Origin: Ettlia oleoabundans
Taxonomy: Eukaryota > Chlorophyta > Chlorophyceae > Chlamydomonadales
DNA length: 15,663 nucleotides
Assembly: GCA_019693395.1 (NCBI GenBank)
Contig: JAAMXP010003888.1
Span: 1 to 15,663, forward strand
Direction: 5' to 3'
Shown: piece after piece, positions 1 through 10,719 of the stretch
Layout: the number at the start of each line of letters is the position of its first letter
Numbering within the stretch: position 1 is the first letter of the stretch
Translations under genes and position numbers: made by a program
Notes under the pieces: model-generated
What the model saw: only the letters and a program-made list of their open reading frames with translations
What the model was told of the DNA's origin: nothing
Databases searched by the model: none

Positions 1-324
1 GGATAGGGGGACAGGGTGTCATAGCAAGGGGGAGAGAAGGGGATAAGGAGAGGCGTTGTTTGGGCAGTAGCAAGGCATTCTTAGACAGTCCATGTGCAAG
101 CAAGCAGCGAAGCTGCGGCAAGGGCTGTCATTTGCTTCGTCAGAGCTGCAGCAAGCAAGGGGCCAGCACAGCGGCAGGGGCAGCAAATGCAGCTGGCGCG
201 AGATGACAGAACCAACAGCAGATTGCCACCCCACAGCGCTTTGAACACTTGAACACATGTGCAGCGGTTACTAACAAAAACATGCCTGCGGTACCAAACA
301 ATGCGGTACCAAACAATGCGGTAC
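1..324 (-). other. Intron (or start of an unseen exon) of the FIP1-like gene
   Basis: After the donor at 325/324 no convincing continuation of the Fip1 coding sequence is seen before the window edge. Possible acceptors exist (for example the TGCTGCAG read on the minus strand near 150), but the phase-0 reading from that site meets a stop immediately, and another at about 120 gives nothing recognisable. I therefore treat this stretch as intronic. Confidence 0.5.
288..324 (-). repeat. 15-bp tandem repeat at a splice donor (two full copies plus a partial)
   Basis: The plus-strand unit gcggtaccaaacaat occurs at 288-302 and 303-317, followed by gcggtac at 318-324. On the minus strand this places three GGTACCGCA donor-like copies 15 bp apart, starting exactly at the end of the Fip1-motif exon. 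Each skipped donor would add five in-frame residues (VPHCL). Confidence 0.9.
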
Positions 325-2346
325 CTGTATCTGTGACTTCATGGTGTACTCCAGGCGGAACTGCTGCACCCGCTGGCAGTACTGCTTCCACCCACGCTCC
401 GTCTGACCGTAGTTGAAGAAGTCGGAGGGATCGATGCCCGGCAACCTGAAATTACAGTATCAAGTCAAACAGCGACAGTGTAGGCAAAACAAAGCGATCA
501 ACAGTTGAAATATATGACAGCTGCCAGAATGGCATATGCAGCCCAACAGCACCACAACAGGCAGGGCGTCCACCAAAGCACCCACAATTCCCCTCAACTT
601 CCAGTTTTTAGCGGGCGCAACCGAACCCTTCCAGTGCGTGGCCGCAACCCTCAAGCAGGCCAAGCACACACATTGACCCCCTCCCCCCACAAACCCACAA
701 ATCTCACCCCTCCACGAGTGGATAGTGACCACCCCCCAACCTGCTGCACCACCCACCTCCAAGGTGCATCCACAACAGAGTCGATGTCAAGGTTGAAAAT
801 CTCTCCGTGACCTAGCGCCAAAAACTCCTTGTACTCCTCGGGGCTCACCTGCGGTGCACCATAAACCATGAGCAATACAAAACATGGGCCGTGCAGCGAT
901 GGAGTTTCAAATGCAAGGCACTAGGTTGTCCCCTTCAATCCGCCGCCCACGTACCCCATCCACACACCCACAACCGTCCCCCCCCTTCCCCCCGCCTCTC
1001 CAACACTTGATTCCGCAGCTGTAAGCCTTGAACAACAATCAAAGCTTACGAAGGCTCACCCGCGTTTGGCCAGGCAGCTTAACGGGCAGGCCAGGCTGCC
1101 ACTCAGAGGGGAAGACGGCCTGGGCGGGGTCAAGGGCTGCAGCATGGCACAGCATGGGCCGTCCAGGGGAGTGCAGGTTGTGAGGCTCCGATAGGCTGCC
1201 AAGCTGCCAACAAAAACAGCAGGCAGACCGCCAGCAGACAGACCAAAGATTGTACAGTGGCAACTCTGCAAGGTTGACTATCAGCCCGCCAGAGAAGCAA
1301 AGCGCGGCAGCAAATGATACTGCGGCTCCCGCCTAGGGCAGTAAGAAATGATTGAAGGCTGGGCCAAAACTGTGTTTGAGGAAAGGAAAGGAGCAGCATG
1401 CAAAGCAGGGACAGCCGGGCGGGAGGACTCGCGCACCTGGCCGCTGCTGGGTCTGCTGCGAGGCGGGGCGGGGGTGTGGGCGAAAGCCGGGGGCCGCCAC
1501 TGCAGCTGCTGCAGCGGCGGGCTGTGAGGGGGCTCCCCCGGGTGCCGGCATGCCGCCGTTTGCAGTTGAGAGGCCTGGGATGGCGGCGGGCTGGTAACCG
1601 CCCGCGGTAGCACCCAGCCCAGGGATGGCGCTGCGAGGTATGCCGCCAATGGTGTGTTGTGAGCCAAAGCCGCCGCCAGGGGCGCCCCCGCGCTGTCCTC
1701 CTGCTCCTGCGGTGCCCCCTCCTGGTGCTGCTGCGTCACTAGTATCCATATGCTGACCGGGAGCAGCACCCACAGCCTGGGGCCCCGCCCCCGGTGCCGC
1801 AGGGGCAGCTGCCCCCGCCTGCCTCGTGTACTGGTAGCGGTGCGCGGATGGCTCCACTGCTGTGGCATTCTCGTCAAGTGTGATCATCAAATCATCCTCG
1901 TCGTCATCCTCATCCTCCTGCTGCTGGGTAGTTGCTGCTGCTGGCGGGGCTGCGACCGCAGGCGTGGCCGCTGCCGCCCCCAGGCCGGGCAGCGCTGCCG
2001 CTGCAGTGGTGGCTGCTTGCGGCGCCCCCTTGACGATGCTGATGGCTTGGTCGGCATCCGATGCAGGTGCTGCAACGACATAGCGAGGGACAGGGCGCCT
2101 GTTGGGGCGGATGGACAACACCCGCACAACGAGGGGCGGTATCAAAAGTGTGTTGCGTTTATCACCTGGCAATTGCGTGCCGGCCGCAACATCGGCGACT
2201 GCTTCGCCGTATAGCTGCTGAAACAGGTCATCCCCTTCTTCCACCACCGGTGCGGAAGCCTGCAGATTTGACTGCTCCACATCAACCTTTGGTGCAGGGT
2301 GCTCAGCCTCAAGAGGGGCTCCGTAAAGTTCCTCGAAGTCGGCCAT
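325..2346 (-). CDS. FIP1: FIP1-like pre-mRNA 3'-end-processing (polyadenylation) factor, 3' end outside window
   Basis: Fip1 is the CPSF subunit that tethers poly(A) polymerase to the nuclear cleavage and polyadenylation machinery. Exons read on the minus strand: 2346-1437, 1265-1060, 848-757, 445-325 (443 codons, phases consistent). The ATG at 2346 follows AAG (AAGATGG, good Kozak context). The N-terminus has two LYG motifs (residues 6-9 and 45-47) and an acidic run ending DDLMITLDE (about 144-159), as in other Fip1 proteins; then comes a Gly/Ala/Pro-rich linker with AIPGL repeats. The diagnostic Fip1 motif is split over exons 3 and 4: SPEEYKEFLALGHGEIFNLD, then DAPWR, LPGIDPSDFFNYG and W..YC (residues 374-426). 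The motif closes cleanly over the 757/445 junction, which is strong support. The exon 1 to 2 junction is less certain: a nicer-looking acceptor at 1204 breaks the frame. A 96-nt stretch inside exon 1 (2165-2070) could be a stop-free intron. Downstream exons must lie left of the window. Confidence 0.88.
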
Positions 2347-3638
2347 CTTGATGCCGCTGCACCCCGAGGTGCGGCGTCACAAGGCCACAATTCCCCACAG
2401 GATCCACAACTGCCACCTAACGATGCTTGCCGATGAAAGACCTGGGAATGGTGCTGATGTGGCGATGCTGACGAGCACGCTGGACGGTGGGAGTGTCGGC
2501 AGAAGCCGATTCCTGGGTTGATTACAGGATTCCTGTATTCAACACGTCCCGCATGCTGCTCCTGTCCTTGGTATAATTATCCGGGTTTGAGTTATGGAAA
2601 GGGCAGAGGCGTGAGGGATTGTATTTACATTGATATGCATTTCCCACTCAGTGCCGCTGTCCTGCTGTTTGTGCACATCCACCCCTCTTTTGATGAGAAC
2701 CGTGGGCATTGCACCTAACGATCTGCGCCACTGCCCTGCACTGCGGTGAAATGTACATACTGCGGTTTCGTAAACACACTTTTACGAACTTCCTGAACAA
2801 CATTAACGGCTGTCTGGCATGTTGGCGGCAGCTTTGCACGACCACACCCAAGCGCCGGAGGCCTCTGGTGATATCGCCGGGCTATAACACCGCTGCCCGT
2901 GCAACTAAATGCTGTTTATGCGGCGTCCCATGAACCTGGTGCATTGCCTAATGCCAATTTTCTGCCTTGTCCTCCAACTGGGAGCGACACGAAGGTGAGT
3001 AGGGTGGAGACCATGACACAAGCGCTACAGCATGCGCCTCGACGCATAATGCATGAGGTTTACGCAACAGTCTTGTGCAGCCCAATATCATGCGCTCTTG
3101 CAAACTGTGTTGTACCTAGTATGCTCTTTATCAGAGCTAGAAGACAAGCTCCGGGAATTGAAGGAAGGCAGAATACACACGTGGAAGAGTGGCCCGAGCG
3201 GCGTGAGTTGCACGGTCGGCATTCTAGTGAATGGTTTGCGTCGTGCGCATGCACCAGCATCGTTTTTCCGGCCCTGTACAGTGGCATCCATCACCTCACC
3301 ATGCGCTTATGCGTGGTTTGAAGCGGGGTTTGAGGTTATTCCCTTGTGCATAGAACTTGACTGAAGGCTGCCTCAATGTGCTTTTTCACAAAATCAATGC
3401 ATTTCATGCACACCACCCACGGTGAAACACCGGCAGGAGACCACAGGCCTAAAAAGAAACCGCGGATAGGCCACCTCACCTTGTCACCCTGGGTTGTTCT
3501 AGTTGGCCTAATTGGTGCGTTGAAGTATCGTGGGAGCTCGTTGGTTTGCCCTGCATCGTTGCCGACTGGGGCGCGGTGTGAGCGCTGGTAGCCCGACCAC
3601 TGGGGCCCTTCATGGATGCTTGAACGGGAATAAACGTC
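2347..3638. other. Divergent intergenic region between the FIP1 and mTERF/HA genes
   Basis: This 1.3 kb separates two divergently transcribed genes and must hold both promoters and 5' UTRs. An AT-rich stretch (TATAATTA at 2572-2579) lies about 225 bp upstream of the FIP1 start, too far for a confident TATA box given an unknown 5' UTR length. A textbook donor (GAAG followed by GTGAGTAG, near 2992-3002) follows a short open plus-strand frame from about 2899; this could be a non-coding 5' exon of the downstream gene or an unrecognised small exon. I see no convincing protein-coding gene here. The composition is less GC-rich than the flanking genes. Confidence 0.5.
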
Positions 3639-6600
3639 ATGCAGAAGCTGACGGGTGGTTTAGGCATGCAGCAAGCGCAGGCTGCTCGCGGCAGCAGGGC
3701 GGCACCCTTGCCTGCAACCACGACCGGGCTGCTGCCGCAGCGGAGGCGATCTGAGACGCCGCTCGTGTGCCTTGCAAGAAGGTCTCGGACGGATCTAGCG
3801 ACGCCCGACTCCACCACCTCTCCAGCAGCCAGCGGCGGCAGCGAAGCCACGCCGCTGCCGCCACCGCACCAGCAGCATGCCCAGCCGCCACGCCCAGACA
3901 CGCAGCACCAGGGGCGGGCAGAAGTGCTTGACACCATGCAGCATAACAGCCTGCGTACACCACGGAAGCAGGCGCCGCAGCGCCACCAGGCAGCGCAGCA
4001 GAGTGGGTCCCGCCAGCCAGCGGACAGCCCTGCATCACCCCACGTCAACAGCAGCCAGACTGATGGCAGCAAAAGCAGTAGCGGTGGGGTGGCTTCCACT
4101 CCATCAGCACATTTGAATGCCGGCAGCAGCAAGCAAGCACCACCCAGCAAGTCTACTGGGCGTAGTGCACCCTCCGCTGCATCAGAGCCACCACAGCAGC
4201 AGCAGCCACAGCCCCCCGACACCCAGCTTATTTTCCGGCTGGAGCGGAGGGGAGAAGGGTGGGGCGAGGAGATCCTGCCACATCTGGTGGTCGAGCAGCG
4301 GCCCCTGGCTGCCAAAAAGAAACGGGCTTACTCTCGGCCGGACCCTTGGAAGGTTAGCACCCTTGGTTCCTGTGTTGCTAGCAACCGGTGCAACCACCAC
4401 TTGCATCTCTCCGATGCACTATCATGTTCACACAGCACTAGCTTGCCTGGTGCCTGCTCCTGCTCTCATCCCGTGCAGGAGGGCAGCCTAGAGTGCTACC
4501 TGGTTGAGTGCGGAGTTCAGCCAGAGGATGTGGATCGTGTGGTGACGCAGGCAAGGCATCTGGCCCCGCTGAGCTGGCGCTGTTGCTGCAGCCGCTGCAC
4601 CTCCCTCTATGCTGCCACTGCTGCGCACGCTGTAGCTTCTATTGTGCTGCTGTACCTGGGTCGCTGCAGCCTTCTGCCTCCTAAGCCTAACAGGATGGCA
4701 TTACAGCAGAGTGATGACGATGCCGGCAGCATGGCAAGCGGTCACTGGCATGCACACCCACCCACACTGAATTACGCAACCACCACCCCGCCATGCGAGC
4801 AGGCGGTTGCTTGGCGCGTGACTCCCGCGGGGCGTTCGCTGATAGATCGGCGGAGGCGGTCGCGTGTGGAGCGCAACGTGCGGCTGGTGGTGGAGCACCT
4901 GGAGCTGGAATGCGGGGTTCCCTTTGGTGAGGCCTTGTTAACATTTTCAATTGGTGAAATCTCAGAAAAGTTTTAGGTCTAAAGGGATTGATGGTGTTGT
5001 GGCAGCTGGAGAGGTTGTACTGGATCCCCTGTGGCCTTCGGGTGCTGCTACCTCTGTCTGGCTGCACCCAACTCTCCAGTACGAGTTATCCACGATTGTA
5101 GTACTGCTACCGAGGCGACCACCACTGCCGTTGCTGTGGGTCCTTGATCTTGCACCCTGCACTTCTCTTCTACTCAACCCTGTCCACCCTCCCCCGTGCA
5201 GGCCCCCGGGGCATTGCCGCCATCCTGGCCCGCTGCCCAGAGATCATGCTGTGCAAGCCCACCACCAACGACCGCTGGGACAGACGGGCCGTGGAGCTCT
5301 CGGCTTTCCTCCTGCGCAACGGCCACTGCAATGTGCCTGAGGTGGGTGCTGGGCTGCTGGGGCAGCGATTTTGCCAGTGGCTTGAACAGCTGGGGATTGG
5401 GTGCAGCAGCTTTTGCGGCTGGTGAGGCTGTGTTGTTGGCTGCTGGAATAGTTATGCCAGCCCCTGCATAACGCCTCAGGAGGATGCCGGCCCATTCCAT
5501 GCCTGTCTGCTATGCTGCTCGCTGCCTGCATGTCTTTTGCCGGCCTTCATGTTATCGCATGCATCTGTCTGGCTCGCCTGCTGTGCTGCCCTGCCCGCCT
5601 GACTGCTCACCTGCTGTGCTGCCCTGCCCTCCTTGCCCCAGGACTGGGAGGAGAATCCGGAGCTTGGGCTGTGGGTCAAACGGCAGCGCATCGCACGTGC
5701 AGCGGGACAGCTCAGGTGAGACCAGGCAGTACACCGATGTCATGCGGTTTTTGTGGGAACGGCAGCATTGCCGCCTTTCCGGCGATCCAGTTACGCTTTG
5801 GCTCCGCTGGGATTATGAAAAGGAACAACACTGATGCCGCTCGGCGACGCTCCTGTGTTGTAAGCTCCTCAACAGGGGCTTCTTTCCACTGCCTGCCCTG
5901 CTGGTTCAATCGCCGGTTCTCTTGTGCTGCGCTGCAACCCTTCTTGGTACTTGCCCTGCGCGCCTATTGACTGCCTTCCTTGCAGCGAGGAGCGGCTTGG
6001 CATACTCCAGTCAATGGGCTTTGCTTTTGGCGAGGTGGCACAGTTGACTGAGGAATGGGAGCACCGCTTTGACCAGGTGGGTGCTAATGGGTTATAAGGA
6101 TTCTTTGTGTTGTGTTATTACATGGGTGCTGGGTGCTGGATGGTGGATGGTTCATGGCATGGGTTTACCAGGGTGGTTGTTCAGTCAGGCAGCTAGGGCA
6201 GCAGCCTTAATTGCGTGGTGTGGAAATTTATTTTGGGTGCCTTGGGTAGGGTTGACCATAATGTACCACAGAGGTGTCGGTTGGTGTATTGCAGAAATCC
6301 CATAAACATCAAACTGCCTGAGCCTAAGCGGAGATTGGAATTTAGTCTGCCCCGATCCATCCCTCTTTCATGCAGCTTGTTGACTGGATGCTGTGGCACA
6401 ACGAGAACCAGCAGCGCTTCAGCTGGCTTGGCGTCGACTGGGGGGCGCGCGGCGGCATCACCGCTCGCGAGCTGGCTCTGTGGAGCACGCTGCAGCGCGA
6501 GTATCGGGCCCGCGGGCTGCTGCCTGGGGAGGCTCTCTCTAGATTCGAGGCTATAGGCGTGCAATGGGATACCCCGGTGAGCTGAGCTGGCATGAGTGTG

Positions 6601-9034
6601 CTGAGCTGGCACCTTGAGCCAAGCCAGACTGGCAATGCGTGGGCGAGGATGGGAGATGGGAGCTGGTTGGCTGCCTGCTGGTCCGCTGCCAGCCTATGGG
6701 AGTGCTTCTGAGCGCTTCACTGCAGCCTCATGCCTGCTGCTGCTGCACCCGGCGATTTTGAGCTAGCTGGCTGCGCGCGCTGGTTGCTTGGTTGCCCAAC
6801 GAGCCCACAGAAATCGAGCCGCTGCATCAACCCTGCTGTCTCCCGTGTCCATGCAGGACGGCACGCCCGCCGAGCGACAGTGGATGGCCTGGTTTGGCCG
6901 GCTGCTCTACCTCATAGAGCGACACAACCCGCGGCTGCAGCCCTCGCGGCAGCCCACCATGCGGCCCAAGATGGGTCGCCCGCGTGGCAGCCGCTCTGCA
7001 CCCGATAGCAGCAGCAACAGCGGTAGTGGCAGCGACGGCGGTGGTGGAGTTGAGGACAGTGAGCAAGCTCAGAGCGAGGCAGAGGAGGTATCTGCTGATG
7101 CTTCTTATTCTCCTGATGCTTCTGATGACGAGGAGGAGCCCCCTAGTGCAGCGGTGCGGCGCGGCAGCGCCGCCGTAGCGGCAGCGAGGCAGCGGCTGCA
7201 GGCTGAGATGTCGGCGAGGCGTGCTGCGCTTGCTGCAGCGGACCTTAGATCAGAACCAGGGCTGTGCTTCTGGCTGGCGCGGCAGCGACGGCGCTGGCGC
7301 ATGCAGGAGCTGCCTGCTGAGATGGCGCTGATGCTGCAGCTGGCGGGGGTCCAGCTGGACCCCTACACCCCAATGGAGTGGCAGGCCATGGCACACACAG
7401 CGGCAGCGGTGCTGCAGGGCTCGCGAATAAAGCTAGATCTGCACACCCAGCAGCAGCTGCACAGCCAGCGGCAGGCAGCCGCAGCTGCAGCAGCTGCACT
7501 GGCGGCAGCTCGGGGAAGCGGCATGACCGCGGCGGCAGCGGCGCCTGCTGTCGCAGCTGTGGCGGCAGCAACCACTGCAGCAGCGGCGGCGGCATCGGTG
7601 CCCAGGCCAGCTGGCATCGCCGAGTCAGCAGCAGGAACCCCTCCAAGCAGCAATGACAACGAGGAGGGGCCTGCGGTTGACTTGGGCGAGGCACGGCATC
7701 CGCCTTTGCTGCCGCCGCAGTTATTGCAGCCCGCAGGCAGCACGCGGTTACGTGTGGCACGCTGGGTGGAGACTCAGCAGGCCTTGTTCACAGAGGGCAA
7801 GCTGTCGCCTGCTCAGTCACGCTACATGGCATTCCTTGGTGCGTCATAAACTTCGGCTGAACTGCCTGCATACTGCCTCTGCGCTGCTCATGAACTGCTG
7901 CCCTTGAAGACGTTCCAACCTAAAATGCGCTGGCGCCCGTCTAACCCTACCCTCCACTGTCTTGCTTGCTTCTTATTTCTTCTTGTTGGCGACCTGCCCT
8001 CCTGGTTGCAGGCATTACTTGGGTGCTCTCTGAGGTGGGTGCTGGCACCATGCCACGTCGGGTGTGAGGTTGACCTCCGGGTCTCGACCTGGTTTGGCGT
8101 AATCAATGCCGCTGTCATCTACCCATCAGCAGTATGCGGCACGTGCACAGCAACGGCCTGCCATCAACCATTCTGACCGCTTTCCGCCGCCCGCGCTCGG
8201 CCTGGCCTGTGCTTGTTGTCTGCAGGAAGTCACCCACATGTCTGAGAAGCAGTGGCACCAGTGGTGTGCACGGCTGGCGGCTGCGCCGCGCCCGCTGCCG
8301 CGCCACAGCGAGTTGTGGGAGTGGCTGCAGCACCAGCGGGGCTTACACGCACTAGGATGGCTGCCGCAGCGGCGGCTGCTTGCGCTGGATGCTTTGCAGG
8401 CGCGTGGGCTGAGGTTGGGATTGGCTGGCTGGCTGCTCGCATTTTCCTGATTGAACGCAGTGGCTGTGTTCTGTTGATGACAGGAGGGCCTGCCCTGTAG
8501 GTGCTTGAGGTACCTTTATTGCCGGTTACCCTGAGCTGTCGCCCGTATACGCATCAGCTGACTGCTGTATGGTGCCTAAGGCGCCAGCTAAGATAGACTC
8601 CTGGATCAATTGGCAGGGTGTGTCCCTTCGTCTTCTCCGGCCCTGATGCTCCCGCCTGTGCCCCCCTCTGCCCTGTACTAAGCCCTGCTGCTCAAGTTAG
8701 TGGTGTGGTGCAGGTGCAGCTTGATGGGTTTGACCGGTGTGCGGAAGATGAGGAGTGGGATCTGCGGCTTAGCGACTTGCTTGCTTATAGGGCGGAACAC
8801 GGGCATTTCCAGCAGCTGTTGGTGGCAGTGGCAGCTCCCGAGGGACGGCAAGAAGGGGATGAGCAGCGGCAGCGTGGGGTGCCGCTGGCGGCCTGGCTGA
8901 CAGAGCAACACAGGCTGTTGGCGGCTGGCCGGCTGCCAGCGCAGAAAGCCACACAGCTTGCGGCAATCGGCGCCACACCGCTGCCGCCCCGCGCAGCCCC
9001 GGCCCAGCAGCAGCAGCCGACAGGCGCGGGTTGA
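3639..9034 (+). CDS. mTERF-like protein fused to about six helicase-associated (HA) domains
   Basis: Exons: 3639-4352, 4479-4550, 4803-4926, 5202-5341, 5642-5715, 5986-6076, 6376-6576, 6857-7838, 8012-8034, 8226-8413, 8701-9034 (980 residues, phases consistent). An in-frame TGA at 3621 precedes the first ATG. Residues 1-50 are basic and Ser/Thr/Ala-rich, like an organelle transit peptide; KKKRAYSR just before residue 238 could instead be a nuclear signal. Residues 239-326 resemble mTERF repeats (YLVECGVQPEDVDRVV; ECGVPFGPRGIAAILARCPE). HA units follow: WDRRAVELSAFLLRNGHCNV with LGLWVKRQR and SMGFAF; LALWSTLQREYRARG with AIGVQWD; FWLARQRRRW; WVETQQALFTEGKLSP with LGITW; LWEWLQHQR; LAAWLTEQHRLLAAGRLP. 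HA domains are thought to bind nucleic acid. A GRPRG element near residue 512 is AT-hook-like. No helicase motor is present. The last intron's acceptor (8700) is the least certain junction. The exact role is unknown. Confidence 0.8.
6965..7245 (+). repeat. Low-complexity acidic Ser/Glu-rich insert inside the third HA unit
   Basis: Within exon 8, between a WMAWFGRLL helix (start of an HA unit) and FWLARQRRRW (its second half), about 90 residues are low complexity: an AT-hook-like KMGRPRGSR, then Ser/Gly/Asp runs, an acidic stretch ending DASDDEEEPP, and an Ala/Arg-rich segment. It has no intron boundaries of its own. Confidence 0.7.
7470..7745 (+). repeat. Poly-Ala/Gln insert inside the fourth HA unit
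   Basis: Repeated GCA/GCG/GCT codons encode long Ala runs (for example QAAAAAAAALAAARG and AATTAAAAAASV) between a MEWQAMAHTAAAVLQ helix and the RVARWVETQQALF half-domain. It looks like microsatellite-type expansion within coding sequence; all codons stay in frame. Confidence 0.75.
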
Positions 9035-9214
9035 AAGGTTATGAATCACTGTGCTGCGCCACAGCGCCTCCTTTGACTTCCAAGTTTCAATTTGCCCTTG
9101 CTTACACCCGTTGACCTCAGTGTGTGGCAGGGTCCACCACCACCCCTAGCCGCCCACTCATGGCCTGGACTGGCTCATACTGCCCAGCAACTCGTTGCAA
9201 ACCTTGTTACCGGA

Positions 9215-9219
9215 TGTAA
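9215..9219 (+). terminator. TGTAA polyadenylation motif of the mTERF/HA gene
   Basis: TGTAA, the usual poly(A) signal in chlorophyte nuclear genes, lies 181 nt after the stop codon at 9034. This is a plausible 3' UTR length for this group. Confidence 0.55.
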
Positions 9220-9332
9220 CCGCTCCGTGCAGAATCCGCGACAGGTCCATGAAGCTAAGCGGCGAGTGCTGTACTTCCATGAGTCGGTCGTGTAGCGAGC
9301 AGCTCATGAACCCGGTGTGATTGCGACCGATG

Positions 9333-9338
9333 TATATA
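9333..9338 (+). promoter_or_regulatory. TATA-like element upstream of the cyclin-box gene
   Basis: TATATA sits 107 nt before the ATG at 9445 in otherwise GC-rich DNA. With a typical spacing of about 30 nt to the transcription start, it would leave a 5' UTR of about 75 nt. Confidence 0.4.
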
Positions 9339-9444
9339 CCGACCGTTCCGATTCGCTCCACACTTTTCTCTCGCTCAATAAACGCCCCAGAGGCTTAGCC
9401 TCTTGGCAGTGCGCCTCCCAAGCCTCCTCCCCTTCCCGCTCACA

Positions 9445-10687
9445 ATGGTGGCACGGACGCGCGGCTCTTCAGCCCAGCCCCTGCCAAGCGTGCGCAGCCC
9501 TAGCAAGAGGTCCAGAGCGCCGCGGGTTGGCAAGGTCAGGCCTGCGCGGGGTGCCTCGCCCTGCTCCCGCATCAACGCGGCCCCGATCACGCCGCTCCCG
9601 CCCTGTCCCAGCCACTGAAAGGCTGTCATTGGTCTGCTGCAGGCCCCAACAAGACGCAGCCTGTTCCCAACAGACACCGCCGACGACAGCCTGGAGACTG
9701 AACGAGCCTGCCAAGCAACGACAACCTCCTGCCCCGACCCATGCGAGCCCGAGATGGACCGCCAGGACAGCGCCTGTTCCGTGCTGACCGTGCAGCAGAC
9801 GGGCGGGGAGACGGAGGGGCCTGCCACGCCGGTGGGCTGCCAGAGCAGCAGCAGCCGTCGCACATCACCGGGGGGCGCAACCTCCCTCTACCTGTACCTA
9901 GAGGCCCCGCTGGTTTACGCACTGCAGGTGGGTGCTGAGCATTTCTGCCTGGTAGTAACCAGGCAACCTGCGCCACTGCTCTGCCCAATTACTCTGGCCA
10001 ATGTTAGCCCAGTTCTCCTCCCCCTGCGCTATGACCGGCCCCCGCCCTTGCCTCTTATGCAGACGTGGCGGCAGAGCCTGGTGCAGCTGCAGCCGCTGGT
10101 CAAGCTGGGCGATGAGGTGCTGCTGGGCGCGCTTGCCTTGATGCGAGAGCTCACCACAGCACGCCCCGACCTCGCGCCATCTCTCCACACCTCCGACCCA
10201 CACCTGTTCACCTACCTGGCGGCAGGTGGGTGCTGCTCCTGGCCTTCCCCCTGCGCGCCGATCGCTACAAGCGTTTGATTACATCGCCTGCCTGTGTAGC
10301 TCCTCCAACTACTATATCACTCGCCTGTCACCTTCTGTGTCATCTTGCTTGATTCATTCTGCTGTTTGCTCACACCATTTGACCCAGGCCCTCACTCCCT
10401 TGCTTTCCCACTTCCCCACATGACCATCCATGCAGCGCTGTGGCTGGTGGCCAAGCTGACTGGCGTGCGCACCCAGATCCCTAACCGCTCCCTCATGAGC
10501 CAGGCAACACAGGTGAGCGCCCTCGCCCACGCTGGCATCTTTATTCCGCGTTCTGATTTCTTGGCGGCTGGGCACATGTCTTTATGCATTTCCACAAGCT
10601 AATGCGGCTGCTTCTCCCTTCCCGGCTGGGAATACCTGCTGTCCCCATCGTGTTGCCCCTTCTTCCTGACCCCATTCACTGCTTGCA

Positions 10688-10719
<32 letters not shown>

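Larger units (their letters stand above)
9035..9444 (+). other. Compact intergenic region between the HA-repeat gene and the cyclin-box gene
   Basis: This 410-bp spacer holds the 3' UTR and polyadenylation motif of the upstream gene (TGTAA at 9215-9219) and, about 115 bp later, a TATA-like element of the next gene (9333-9338). No coding sequence is evident. Confidence 0.6.

Noticed and set aside
1281..2214. Long plus-strand and alternative minus-strand ORFs over FIP1 exon 1
   Set aside because: They lack motifs, and the minus-strand frame starting at 2346 leads by splicing into the Fip1 motif.
3476..4315. 279-codon minus-strand ORF opposite the first HA-gene exon
   Set aside because: It is the antisense shadow of a GC-rich exon: Cys/Arg/Trp-rich with no recognisable motif, while the plus strand gives a coherent spliced protein.
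7245..7760. 171-codon minus-strand ORF
   Set aside because: Antisense to the Ala/Gln-rich HA exon; its Ala/Pro runs only mirror the repeated codons of the sense strand.
10688..10719. (CCTG)8 as a functional element
   Set aside because: Ordinary intronic microsatellite; nothing in the sequence suggests more than a length-variable tract.
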